From: Zerene cesonia
Taxonomy: Eukaryota > Arthropoda > Insecta > Lepidoptera > Pieridae
Assembly: GCF_012273895.1 (NCBI RefSeq)
Contig: NC_052119.1
Span: 8,470,705 to 8,534,704 of the forward strand
DNA: 64,000 nt
Direction: 5' to 3'
Shown in pieces: positions 50,701-61,795 of the stretch. The position numbers and the translations under genes were made by a program. Under the pieces are notes generated by a model. It had not been told where the DNA came from. It searched no databases and saw nothing but the letters and a program-made list of their open reading frames with translations. The stretch's first letter is position 1. Every line of letters starts with the position of its first letter.

Positions 50701-51689
50701 AAAACAAACCAACCTTTTGTTAATTCTAATTATTACAACGAAACAAATACACAATATGTCAAAATCCGCCCATAGGTTTGGACTGTAGGGCGTGCCAACG
50801 AAATTAACATACGCTGTCATTAGTCACATACATACATTATCTTAGTACAGTCAGTCGGGTAAAAATCCCCCACTATCTTTGTTTTCTGCACTATTCGCAC
50901 ACAACAAAGCTCCCATATATTTATACAATCGAACCGCAGTCGTTTTGAGTGCTACATAAATCGTATTGCATGATCAGATCCGCAATTTGGCTTAGCATGT
51001 TCAACTCACATAGTTCATTGTTTGTCTAACAATCGTAGGTACTTGAAGATCTTACAGCTTAATGAACTATATAAATACTTGCTCATTATGGGTGTTGGAT
51101 GAGTAGATGATCAATAAATTTCATCTGTTATTTGTACCATTAGTTCGGTTTTCTGTTGGTCCAATTGACTACATTATATTAATGAATATTGGATGCGTAA
51201 TTCGTATATACTTCTTTGACAATTATGCTACGTTGTACTACAATCGAAGCAAATAAGTACGTTTAGTATTATAAATTGAGTCACTTTCACGTTTAAAATA
51301 ATGATAAGGTTCCCAGGGATTCTTTTACATCAAGTTCTTTTCTTGTAATCGACTGATCTTTGTGTTTTGAAAAGAACTAAAGTGATAAGGACGCCCAATT
51401 AATTGCAGTTCTCGTTTTAATTCATATTAATATAAGCTTTCTCTACGTACAATTTATTTTATAGCCATTATTAGAGTTAAATAAATAAGTTTAATAGTCA
51501 CATATAATTCTTAAAGAAGATACGGCTTTTATTATAAAAACATCGTGAAATACACGTTCTTTTTAATTGTTTTTACTATAGTCCCGACCGTCTGCGGTCT
51601 GAAATGGGCTAAAAAGTTAAATAGAATTTCCGCTATCGCAATAATAAATACAAATCAAGCAACGCGAATTAACCGGGACACTTTCGATT
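47786..51689. other. AT-rich non-coding DNA
   Basis: No exon, RNA gene or identifiable repeat found. The frame at 48267-48503 is unsupported. Confidence 0.35.
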
Positions 51690-51800
51690 TGTCATGACGT
51701 CTACTCAGCGGCGTGTTATTAGCCGGCCCCGGAGGCTCTTAATCTGGTTTATTTCTATAAGAATATAAGCCGCAATTGCAATAACATTCCACTGACGGCT
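51690..51800. promoter_or_regulatory. GC-richer candidate regulatory patch
   Basis: CAGCGGCGTGTTATTAGCCG, GCCCCGGAGGCTCTTAATCT and AAGCCGCAATTGCAATAACA. Contains TAATC and CAATTGCAATAA words typical of homeodomain and C/EBP sites. Confidence 0.22.
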
Positions 51801-52199
51801 TGCAAAATAGTTTCATTTCAGGATATCTTCGATAATGTGCGACCACTCTTTGCGAGTTTCGGAGAGCAATGTTTTTTCTTTTACTAAATGAATATATAGT
51901 TATTGTGTGACATAATTTAGTGATTGGCGTAAATTAAACTTTTGTTCTTCGAATTAATTGAAAAGTAAAAACATTATGTTTATTAACAGTTAAAATAATC
52001 TAATAACTAAATCGGGAATAAGAAGTGCAAACAAGTTAAAAAAAAAATAACGTAAAAAAAATAATAACGTAAAAAATTAAAATGACCATATTAGTTTACC
52101 GAACACCTTAAACAGTAGTGTCGATGGTAATAGCATTTTGAACACCATTATTTTAACATTTAAAATGTCTCCTACATTGCTTATCATTCTTAAAATAAC

Positions 52200-52400
52200 G
52201 TACGCTCTGCGTCAAATGAAAAATGAGCACCGACCCTAAAAGCTCGGCTGCTACATTGTATCTATTCGGTCATTAGAATGTGAAAGCCACTTAATTCCCC
52301 ATTTTGATATCCCACCGTTATTAATATAGAAGCACCGATTAGCCCCTTACGTTGGGATCGGGCTCGTATCACAGGCTATTAATTACAAAAAGATACAGCT
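52200..52400. promoter_or_regulatory. Candidate enhancer with TTAAT/GATTA sites
   Basis: CCACTTAATTCCCCATTTTG, ACCGTTATTAATATAG, GCACCGATTAGCCCCTTACG and GGCTATTAATTACAA give several homeodomain-type cores in a GC-richer stretch. No coding frame. Confidence 0.25.
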
Positions 52401-52624
52401 TAGTTTTAATGCAACCGCTTCATTCGTAGTGCTATATCGGACGTAGTGATAATTGTGTGACAGTGCTATAGCCAATAATAAATTATTTTTAATCTGTGAC
52501 AGTACCGAGATTTAGAACACTTACAAAATCGACCATTTTCTTAAAATAGACCTATTGACTGTCTCTGTAGGCGCGACTTACAGTCTCAATGTAAGTATGC
52601 TTTTTTAATGGAAATATCTTGCAT

Positions 52625-52930
52625 ACATACCCATGGCCCGCGGGGACGGAGCCGTGGATTATATCGGATTCCTACCGCCTAAAACCACTGTGTTCCGTCG
52701 CCGCTTCAGTGAACTATCCTGGTGTAAAGATGAAATAAGCTAATTAGTTTCATTAACCGACGTTCCCAATAGCGAAGGAGTTTCTTAGACCGATTATATT
52801 TCATTTTTGTTTCGTTCCTAGGTAACTACATAGGATTTCAACCGATTGGCATGATTATTTTTGTGTTTGATAGAAAATTGTTTCCATTCAACTCTATTTT
52901 AGAAACTGGAGTGATACCTCTCTCTCTAAG
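52625..52930 (+). mobile_element. Possible old transposon
   Basis: CATGGCCCGCGGGGACGGAG looks like the GC-rich end of a lepidopteran repeat, followed by AACTATCCTGGTGTAAAGAT and, later, TTTCAACCGATTGGCATGAT, a common 'accgattggcat' repeat word. Family and ends uncertain. Confidence 0.3.
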
Positions 52931-53895
52931 GAACGTTGGTAATCTTTATTGTAGAATATACAAATTGTTTTGAAAAGGTAAATACGTATATTAACGGCGT
53001 CTTTGCTTTGTAATTAACTACAATTAATTTCTTCATGAAAAACTTCTTCATTTTTAATTATTTTTAAAACAGCAAAGGTTCTAAGATACTGTTAGGTGCA
53101 AAGGCTGTCCGGCTCCTCTTTATATTCTCTTTAAAGTTGTGCAGCCAGTTAAAAATTCTTGGGTATTCTTAATCAACAACATAATGCTAATGCTTCGCAA
53201 CATTTTTGTTAATGTTTTATAAAATAGCAAACTTAGTTTACTATATATATTTTTGTTTAGTATTTTGGTAGTATACGAGTAGTTTATTAGTTTTTATATG
53301 ATAACGAAAAATTCAACATTACTATTTATGTTAATTTTATAAAACATATGGTTTATAAACAGATTTTGTGAACTTGAAATAGTTATTTAGACGCTCTAAC
53401 CGCAGCGTTCTAAACTGATATAAGTAACGAATATAAGTCCTACTTCCAGTAGATTGCCCTAATAGATAACTGGTCCACAACCATAGCGGTGTTATACGTA
53501 ATCTCGCAATTTGTGCCATCATTGTCCTAAGTAGCGTCCGTATATCAGACAGACGGGCCAATCTTGGGCCAATTGATACAAACGAGCGTATGTCACTTCT
53601 AAATATAATATTAAGAATCTCAGCGCGAGCCAGGATATATTAATTTGGAGTGGTTACCGCGTTATGTGGTTCGTGCGCCGGCTGCCGCGTGATTGAGCTG
53701 GTTGGATTGTTTCCTTTGATGATGACTGTCATTCTGGTGACGTCACGCAGGAATTTCGTATTTTCTATATGAACGTTTAATATAGGGCTGATTGCATAAG
53801 GTCAATAAGGAACACTGATTTGTGCAGTTAACTCATCTTTACCCATGATGTTGTATATAAATGCTTAGAGTTATATTGAACAATTAGTAATGAAC
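52931..53895. other. Non-coding DNA with a GC-richer patch
   Basis: Two GGGCCAAT words lie one helical turn apart (53555-53562, 53566-53573). 53640-53760 is GC-richer (GCGCCGGCTGCCGCGTGATT). A minus-strand frame (53561-53337) has no family match. Confidence 0.3.
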
Positions 53896-53972
53896 CTCCA
53901 TCTAGGCTAGGTTTAAGCGTAAGAGTAGAAACGAGGGGTCCTGTTTTCGATTTTTGGCCACTAAAAAACCTG
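53896..53972 (+). repeat. Fragment of the tRNA-derived SINE
   Basis: GGTTTAAGCGTAAGAGTAGA then AACGAGGGGTCCTGTTTTCG match the tRNA part of the SINE at 36870-37064. The rest is lost. Confidence 0.55.
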
Positions 53973-54544
53973 CCTGGTAGGATACAGGGAAGCTTAAGAA
54001 AATCAATCAATATACATATCTGCACCTACTCCGTTGAAGCGTTTGATAACTAAATATCTCGACTAATTGCCAACATACCATACACCTTTCTATTCATCCT
54101 GATTCTACTTTTTTATCAATAAAGTATATTATTATATGATGGCATCAAAATTTATATAACCTCTTGTATATGAATGGTCTATCGAAACACAAAGGAGCAG
54201 TAAACATCTTTCCACTTCGAATGCTATCAGCAAGCAAATAGAAAAAGGAAATAAAGCAACTCACGATAACGTTAATTAACATCAAATCAATAAATCACAA
54301 TTGGATATCTTCATTAGTTGAATAAAATTTTTATTGCGGTGTGGCTTGAGATTAAATGATTTACGAATGAGGTCATATGAAGGCACGTGCGAGCCACGCG
54401 CCGCTTTGTACCCCGCTACAGCGTATCTCCGATACTTTACGGATAAATTTCTATTATGACCGGTTTTAAACTTTGTTTATTGACTAGAGAATGACAGTTC
54501 GGAATCTTCAAATCGTTTGTTTGATTACAGGAAATTTCGTTTAG
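53973..54544. other. Non-coding DNA
   Basis: AT-rich, except GGCACGTGCGAGCCACGCGC at 54383-54402, which shares CACGTGCGAGCC with 16801-16812. No exon. Confidence 0.3.
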
Positions 54545-54735
54545 GGAGGTCATTTATAGAGATCGTTCTGTGAATATGGGCAATTCCAATGGTGTATTTT
54601 TAACTGACATCGCAAAACGAGGAGGTTCTCAAATAGAGTGTATTTTCTTGTGTTTGTTACAATTTTTTTCTGGGTCAACCGATTTTGACGATTTGAAAGA
54701 TTGTGCCTCTCGTGTGGTTTAATGTAAATTGGGCC
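54545..54735 (+). repeat. 'GGAGGTTCTCAA' family repeat, best copy
   Basis: GCAAAACGAGGAGGTTCTCA, GTGTTTGTTACAATTTTTTT, GGGTCAACCGATTTTGACGA and GATTGTGCCTCTCGTGTGGT in order. It is the best preserved of the copies at 16575, 20205, 25335 and here. Confidence 0.6.
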
Positions 54736-56009
54736 TAGTTCTGACAATTTGAAGAGTTAGTTATTATTATTTTTGGAAAAAATATTTATTTTAAACTCTA
54801 GTTATTTTTGGTTTCTAGCCACTAAATAGAGTAGAATGAACAGTTACTTACTTTTTATTCCATTATTACTTAGTTTCGAAATATACTATCTGTGATACCA
54901 AATAACTGTCCTTTTATGATACGTTCATACTTTTTATAATAATCATTACAGATTATGGTATGGGTTAGATGGGAGGAGGATATATTGAAAGATAAAATCT
55001 TTAAGACCAAGACTAAGCTCTTTAAGACCTTAAACTTTTCCTTTCCATTTACCCAATAAAATGGTTTAGCTGTATATGAAAGGTAAGATATCTTTTTGTT
55101 ACTTTTATTTGGATTACACACAAATTTTACATTCTTTTATAAAAACGCAACATAAACGGAAAATAAATAAACAAAAAGCTATCGTAGCTAATAAAATTAT
55201 ATGAGCGCATATTTATTGCAGTGAAATCAACAAATGCTATCAAAAACAAGATGCTACGCCAGATCTATTAGCACACAAAAGCGTTAACAATAAATCATTT
55301 CTAGAAGCTTCCAGCACAACAAATACAAGGCCAATAAACGTGACACAAAATTGCAAAGCGCACATAAATATCCCGCAGATATCACGCAACATAGATCATT
55401 GAGAGTATCAACTTATAATAAATTATTATAACCTACATTTACACCTTGTAACGAACTTGTTACAGATCTATTGCTAACAATAATTCTAGTGGATTCCTTA
55501 TAACGTTCGATCGAGGAATGTATTTCAAGTATCCCTCGAAGTATTGCTGGTGATATTTTTCTGATCTACGTTTGCGAAAATATTTTGTTTTCTTTTGTAA
55601 CATTGTTGTTGATAAGTTGAAAGGGATTTGTGTTGTCTACAGTGAATACTATGATTAGAAATAAATTATTTATAGGATCAAAGATGTTTTTCATTTACGT
55701 TCTGTAACATAAATATACATAACTTACTTTACGGTTTTAGCTATTGTGGACAATATTCAAGTATGAATTTAGTTAGTAGTTTAGCCCGACATAGAACGCA
55801 GCAGCATAGACCTTTTTGAGTAAGAACTTACAATAAAAACAAAAAGGTCATCTAAATATAGTGCATTATTTCACATTGTTCATAGCTCACATAACTTTAT
55901 TACGTTCAATTGAATAAACTGTGATAGGAACGCCGAGGCGCTCGGCAGATTGCTCAAATTTCCTCCTCTCACAGAGATATGGTGAATTTCTAATTGGATA
56001 AACGTGTCG
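54736..56009. other. AT-rich non-coding DNA
   Basis: No exon seen. A good acceptor-like tract TTTCCTCCTCTCACAG ends at 55974, but all three frames after it stop at once, so a coding exon there is excluded. Confidence 0.35.
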
Positions 56010-56195
56010 TTTCCTATTTAAAGGCGGCGGGTAACGTTTCCAGTTTAATTAGAGCCGTGATGGATGGTTTGTGTTCCCTTAAATGGCGCGGTTATTACGG
56101 GGCAGAGGGGAGAATGGAAGGTCTTGTTGAGCAGGTTGTAAGCACGCGTCGCGAGTTATGGACTATGGGTCGCGCGTGCCGCCTGACCGACTAAT
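56010..56195. promoter_or_regulatory. GC-richer candidate regulatory element
   Basis: Contains AAATGGCGCG (56081-56090), the same 10-mer as in the promoter at 27618-27627, plus GGCGGCGGGTAACG and GCACGCGTCGCGAG. The frame across it begins with TTG, not ATG. Confidence 0.28.
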
Positions 56196-57006
56196 GATAT
56201 AATATGGTTAGGGTTACATTGTTATTGGACATGCTTCTTTAAGTAGAGGGAAAGTAATATTTGTATTTTAAGGTGTAGTTAGATTATGTTTAGAAGTGCA
56301 AGCAAAAATAGAGGGATATATGTAAAGCGAAAAGGCTCATTATATTAAATGATGTTAAAAGAATTATTTTACGCCCGATTGAAACGGAACTTGATATTAT
56401 ATATAGTTTAATTGTCAAACATTTAGATGTAGTGAATTCCTAGCAGATATGTTATTTAAAGCAAACTTTGAAAAGCATACACGAGTACGTTCATAAGCTC
56501 GGTATCCCCATATTATCCTTGATAACAAGACAAAGTTATTGTTGTGGCAAAGGACGAGTTTAAAAGGCTTCAGATTGGAAAATATTCTTTACAAATTTAA
56601 AGTTAGGACCGATATGGGTTCTGTTAAATCTTTTAGCTAAAATACACTGTTGTAAATATAAAAGAACGCAGGTAAGTACGTCTGATATAAAATATAAAAA
56701 TATATCAATTGAATAACGTCAATGAAATGTGAATAAAGTATTAGTATATTACAATAAAGCAAATCAAAGCTTTTAGAAAAAAATACACAAGCGAATAGTA
56801 AAGATTAATTTTGAGGCCACATCTATTCATTTACTAAATATCAGTGACTTTTGTTTAGTAATTTATGCACATATATATTACCAACAAACGAAAAACATCT
56901 TCACATTTACAAACAATTAATAGATTCAAAATTTGCATCTTGCAAGTTCCAATAGCATGTGAAACTTCTTTAATACATGTAAACACGCTTGTAGATTTAT
57001 AGCATA
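56196..57006. other. AT-rich non-coding DNA
   Basis: Nothing recognised. Confidence 0.35.
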
Positions 57007-57155
57007 CTAGACGCTCGTCCCGGCTCCGCCCGGATATCAAGATTTCTATTTTATCCCAAGGGAGCATTTAATTGGGATAAAATGCACCTATCACCCAAGT
57101 CAGCTCATAGCCTCAGCTAAACAAACAAACTTTCACATTTATAATATAAGTGTGA
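57007..57155 (-). mobile_element. Short Helitron-like element
   Basis: On the minus strand it starts TCACACTTATATTATAAATG after an A and ends CCGGGCGGAGCCGGGACGAG then CGTCTAG before T. About 149 bp; GC hairpin and CTAG end intact. Confidence 0.65.
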
Positions 57156-57175
57156 TTTATTATTATGTTATTATA

Positions 57176-57368
57176 GTATACCAATACATAGTATAAAACA
57201 AAGTCGCTTTCTCTGTCCCTATGTATGGTTAAATCTTTAAAACTACGCAACGGATTATGATGCAGGTTTTTTACTAGATAGAGTGATTCAAGAGGAAGTT
57301 TTATATAAATAATAATATCTATTAAACTACTCCGAATTTACGCGTGCGAAACCGCGGGTAGCAGCTAG
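57176..57368 (+). mobile_element. Helitron-like element of a third family
   Basis: ATACCAATACATAGTATAAA, ACAAAGTCGCTTTCTCTGTC, CGCAACGGATTATGATGCAG, GATAGAGTGATTCAAGAGGA and the end CGTGCGAAACCGCGGGTAGC-AGCTAG before T. A common lepidopteran family; lies head to tail beside the element at 57007. Confidence 0.7.
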
Positions 57369-58337
57369 TTTGCTTATATTTAAGAAATTATTATATTAAA
57401 TTTGTTATTACCGTTCGTAGTTCGTTTATTAAGATTTAAGTCAAAATATATTCAAAAGGTTTTAAAAATTAGTTAACGCTTAGTCAACACATATGTTCTC
57501 TTATCATGTAATTTCGGCTACTTTTTACTTTTTTATCCGAAGTTAAATGAGTAAAGAAGCGAATTTTTATTTTTCTTTTGCACTTATATTTAAAAAAAAT
57601 CACGTGAAATTGGCAGAGGGGAAAGGATGTTGGATCAAATATCGCAAAATCTCACATAGCCTTTGAATAATAATTTAACCGTACAGTTTTTATATACAAA
57701 ATATCTCATAAATATTTTTAACATTTTATTATTACAATAATCTTATATTATTCAATTACATTTTACGTTTGTAAACAGTCGTCCATAAGGTTCATTTTAC
57801 TATAAAACTAATTAAAAAGATATGCGTTCGTATCAAGAACTATAAATGTTTTATTACGCCTATTACAAGATATTGTAACCTATCACAATATTAATCTATA
57901 TGTCTATCACTGGATACCTAATAAATCAACGTGCCAGTATAAAATATCTGATTTGATATAAGGTGCTATCGTTATTAGTAGACTGATTAGATGATACCTT
58001 TCTGTTTAAAAATGTATGAGTGAATATATAGTTGACATTTAACTTGATAATATATAATAGAGATTAGATATGGAATTAGGATTGGAATTTATGAATATAT
58101 ATTTGTATGTCATAATACCATATATATATGTGAGTATAGAATAGAATTCTTGCAAATTTCTTTTTATAAAGATATGTTATAATCATTTTGTATCTTGTTC
58201 TAGAATATATCTTCACGCCATGGCAGTATATTGATTTATATGTAATAATTTTTTGTAGTCAAAGTATTTAGATTCATATATTTGGTTTTACTTGACTGTA
58301 TGGCGTTTTATGAGTAATAGCTGATAAGGCTGCCCTT
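57369..58337. other. AT-rich non-coding DNA
   Basis: No exon or repeat recognised. Confidence 0.35.
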
Positions 58338-58400
58338 TATCATCATCATCAGCCATATATGTTTCCACTGCGGAGAGATACGGTTCCTGAAGGCTTCGAA
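58338..58400 (-). mobile_element. LINE 3' end remnant
   Basis: ATCATCATCATCAGCCATAT then GTTTCCACTGCGGAGA is the inverted form of the LINE terminus seen at 34130-34296. Confidence 0.55.
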
Positions 58401-58410
58401 TGCGTTAATG

Positions 58411-58615
58411 CTACTAACTAATAATATTATAAATGCGAAAGTTTGTTAGGATATGTGTGTGTGTGTTTGTTTCTCTTTCACACAAAAACCACTGAACCGA
58501 TTGCAATGAAATTTTGGTACGTAGATAGCTGGACAACTAGAATAATGGGTAACTTTTTATCCCGATATTCCTACGGGATACGGACTTACGCAGGTGAAAC
58601 CGAGTGGCGCAGCTG
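58411..58615 (+). mobile_element. Non-autonomous Helitron, 200-bp family, diverged
   Basis: TAATATTATAAATGCGAAAG, CACTGAACCGATTGCAATGA, GTACGTAGATAGCTGGACAA, CCGATATTCCTACGGGATAC and GGTGAAACCGAGTGGCGCAG-CTG. The terminal hairpin has lost pairing (ACCGAG) and CTAG has become CTGT. Confidence 0.7.
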
Positions 58616-59431
58616 TGTAATAATAAATCTCTAATAGATTGTTTTGTAAATATTCAATATTTTACTGTATTAACAATCTTAAATACATAATACAAACTGG
58701 ATTGACATTTTTTCGTTAATTATAAATTATTTTTCGTACCATTTTTTATTAAATCAATATCGAGTCAGTTTTGTTAAAAAATTTTGTTTATTAATTTAGT
58801 TACATGGATTTTTTTAATGCAGAGCAAGCAAAGAAGCAGTTGAATTACAATTAATAAATATATAATAAATACAGAAAAAATTAAAACGTGAGTCTAAAAA
58901 CATAACTGTAAGTGTAGTGGAATTAATCCAATATTATAAATGAACGAGATGATGAGATAAATGAATGATACAAGAAAGTCTGTCTGTCTATGACGCTATA
59001 TATCATGCATACTTTCATCTTCACAATAAATTGAGAGAAAAGGCAGCCTTCTGCACTATTTTCTATTTGTATACCAATATAGTATAATAAATAAATAAAG
59101 AACAATTAAAACATGAGCTATAGTTAATTATGTCTAGTACACGCAGACCACCCGAGCGGGTTTGCGTTACTGTTTATTGTTACAAAAATAATGTATCATC
59201 GGTCGGCCACAATGATCTTAACAAGCCGCAGTGCATTACAGTTACATGCTTGGGGTTTGTTGTGCAGTGTTTGCGGAGCTTACTCGAGCTAGAATATAAG
59301 CTTTAGTTGCTTTTTTTCTTTTTTTATAGCTTAGCAGGCAAACGAGCAGGTTCATCGGATGGAAAAGGATTCTTACCGGCTCTTTTCTGTAGAAACTGCT
59401 TTCTGAACCGGGGGTAAATGTTACAATGTAT
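58616..59431. other. AT-rich non-coding DNA with a repeat head
   Basis: 59296-59385 (TTTTTTTCTTTTTTTATAGC, AGGCAAACGAGCAGGTTCAT) is the head of a common lepidopteran repeat. Otherwise nothing recognised. Confidence 0.4.
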
Positions 59432-59555
59432 GTGTGTAAAATGTAATGTGTGTAAAACGTAATGTGTGTAAAATGTAAAGTGTGTAAAATGTAAAGTGTG
59501 TAAAATGTAATGTGTGTAAAATGTAAAGTGTGTAAAATGTAATGTGTGTAAAATG
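59432..59555 (+). repeat. 16-bp minisatellite, about 7.75 units
   Basis: Units of GTGTGTAAAATGTAAT or ...TAAA start at 59432, 59448, 59464, 59480, 59496, 59512, 59528 and 59544 (last one partial). Because 16 is not a multiple of three, all frames of the reverse strand read FTHITFYTLYILH-type repeats; these frames are not genes. Confidence 0.92.
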
Positions 59556-59654
59556 ACGATTCCAAAGAGCGTCTATAAGATGTCTAAATAAATAAATAAA
59601 TATTTCAGTTTTGAGTTTGAAAAAGGTTATTGTAACACCTGGCAATGAAATATA

Positions 59655-59790
59655 TCCTTTTTAGTTATATAAAGCTCAACTTTGTTCGTTTGCTTGAACG
59701 CTCGAACGAACGAAGAAGTTATTGAAACGATTTTGAAAATTCTTTCATCGTTGGGTATATAGTCTTTTAAGTGCTATATACGTATAATGG
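59655..59790 (+). mobile_element. Old transposon fragment
   Basis: TATATAAAGCTCAACTTTGT, CGTTTGCTTGAACGCTCGAA and GATTTTGAAAATTCTTTCAT follow a family common in Lepidoptera. It includes a small foldback, TTCGTT...AACGAACGAA (59688-59719). Confidence 0.45.
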
Positions 59791-59884
59791 GTGAAGTTGG
59801 CCCGGACTGTTAAGGCCAAATAAATAGCTGTCTATTCAAAATATAAAATGCTGTGTAATTATAAAATAAAAATCAAATACTAAT

Positions 59885-59983
59885 TTTATAAAGTTGAAGA
59901 GTTTGTTTGAGTGCGTTAAGCTCAGGAACCGGTATCAAAAAATCTTTCATCCGGACACGGACGAAGACAGGGTGAACCGCTAG
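59885..59983 (+). mobile_element. Helitron-like 3' end
   Basis: GTTTGTTTGAGTGCGTTAAG, CTCAGGAACCGGTATC, TTTCATCCGGACACGGACGA and the end AGGGTGAACCGCTAG before T. Probably the end of the same family as the fragment at 59655. Confidence 0.5.
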
Positions 59984-60769
59984 TAAGAGATAAATAGAAC
60001 TTCCTTAGAGTCTTATAGTATATACTGTGTAGCACAGGCTTTACGATCATCTTATTACGAACATATTGATGGATGGTCCGAGTCAGCAGTTTCCGATCTG
60101 GTTCAGTAGCACATCTAACAATCGTAGAATACGCTTTTGTGTTCCGATACACATTTTATAGCAGCCTGGATATATTCTTGTTGCAGGTTTTTTTCACTTT
60201 AGCTGCGACATCGATAATTTGAAAAGTAATCTAAGAATTATCATCGCCATTATGCTATATGCAAAAACGAATGTTTTGTAACTTGTTTTGTATTGTATAC
60301 CTAAGCTCAGAAACGAATATGTCAAATATTCACCGCAAGTAACAGTTGCTGTCAGTAGCGGAGCTTTTTGCCGATCAGAGTGGAGCCGGGGCATTAAAAT
60401 ACGTTCAACGAATGTATAGTTCAATACTAACGATAAATTTATAGATAATTAAATTGATTTTACTAAGGCTACAACATACGCCAATATAAGAATCCTTTTT
60501 AATAAATAGTAGCAGTATTAAATGCTATATGAAAGCTTTTAGCTTCTTAGATATTACAAATTGTAAAGATAATTGTACACATGTATTTCTTGCCATTCCA
60601 ACACCTTTTACTTAGAATTGAAAGTCCATGCCCATATTTGCCATCATCTAAAATACTCTAAAATAACCATAAACTGTTTGATATCGCGATAGTATAAATA
60701 ATTGTGGTAAGAATTAAATTCTATTACGAGCGCGACGTATAATTAAACGACAACAAATTGAAATTTATA
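59984..60769. other. Non-coding DNA
   Basis: No exon supported; the frames on the minus strand have no match. Confidence 0.3.
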
Positions 60770-60900
60770 TTATTTGAAGGCAGCCGACCCGCAGTGCTGT
60801 TATGAAAGTTTTGCAGCAATAATTATATAGCGCAAATAGCTGATAAGTGGTCGGGCCGGGAGCGAGTCGGTGGCTGAGAGCTGCTGGTAATAAACTATGA
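60770..60900. promoter_or_regulatory. Candidate regulatory element
   Basis: GGCAGCCGACCCGCAGTGCT, TTTTGCAGCAATAATTATAT and GGTCGGGCCGGGAGCGAGTC: GC-rich ends around an AT-rich core with CDX/Hox-like CAATAATTAT. Confidence 0.23.
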
Positions 60901-60957
60901 TAAAAATACTTATTCCATATATTTATTAGGGCTTTATTGCTTTGAAAATTATGTTTT

Positions 60958-61035
60958 TTATATGATGTTTTTTGGCAGAACAAGCAATGAGGTGGGCCAT
61001 CTGATGCTAAGTGGTTATCACGTACATTTGTAACA
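60958..61035 (+). repeat. Short lepidopteran repeat head
   Basis: TTTTTTGGCAGAACAAGCAA then TGAGGTGGGCCATCTGATGC and TAAGTGGTTATCAC is a common repeat head. The tail is lost. Confidence 0.5.
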
Positions 61036-61487
61036 TGTTTTTTTTATTATAAAATTACTCCTAAAAATACTCTAAAATATAATACGGTCTTAACGCTATA
61101 AAGCGCTTTCAATCAAAGATCCAGATGTATGGAGGAAAATTAAATTAAAGCGAAAGAGAAGTATGTAAAATAAATAACGCTTTTTATACAGACCAATAGT
61201 GATTCGATTTTGTTGATGGAAAAATGGGTCATTCAAAGCGGGGAATATTGCGTAAGTCATCATCTGAATAGAAAAACATGTTTATCGAATAATTAACTGT
61301 GCGTACCATTCCAAACCGATTTTAACAAATAAAAAAAAATTGTAAATGATCAAGTGGTTATGTTTAATTGGTACATGAAAAATGAGATGTTTCATGCTAT
61401 ATTTCAGCCCTATTGGTCCAGTAGATTGGGTTGTGTGTTGATAGATTAGTCGATGAGTCGACTTGCATTTTACTGAAAGCATTTTTT
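61036..61487. other. AT-rich non-coding DNA
   Basis: Nothing recognised. Confidence 0.35.
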
Positions 61488-61795
61488 TGTCATAGCGGGT
61501 AACTGAGCTGGTGGTTCGCCTGGTGGTAAGCGATCACCACCGCATTTAAACATTCGTAGAGTTAGTGTCTCTGCGAATGCGTTACTCGTTTTATGGTTTA
61601 AAGGACAAAGAAAGGAATGACAATGGGAAAGAAGGAAGGGATTGGGAAGGGTGAGGAATAAGGAACGGGCCTCCATCTCCCCCACTAAGCTTACGAAATA
61701 TAGCACGCTATATTTCAGGCCGGTCTTCTGTGGGGGTGTGGTACTTCGATGAGCTGGCTCAATTCGTGCCGAAGCCTTCTCGACTCCCACAATGA
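61488..61795 (+). repeat. SINE-like interspersed repeat ('GCTGGTGGTTCGCC' family), best copy
   Basis: CATAGCGGGTAACTGAGCTG, GTGGTTCGCCTGGTGGTAAG, CGATCACCACCGC, then the G/A-rich middle, CGGGCCTCCATCTCCCCCAC, CAGGCCGGTCTTCTGTGGGG and GCTCAATTCGTGCCGAAGCC. The minus-strand frame 61790-61470 is a by-product. Confidence 0.72.

Noticed and set aside
53337..53561. 74-codon minus-strand frame
   Set aside because: Begins with a non-ATG codon and resembles no family I know.
55994..56194. 66-codon frame after a good acceptor-like tract
   Set aside because: Starts with TTG, and every frame running from the acceptor at 55974 stops within a few codons.
59242..59645. Two repetitive frames (FTHITFYTLYILH)
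   Set aside because: Produced by the 16-bp minisatellite read in different frames.
61470..61790. 106-codon minus-strand frame
   Set aside because: Lies wholly inside a SINE-like repeat; the same applies to 29091-29394.
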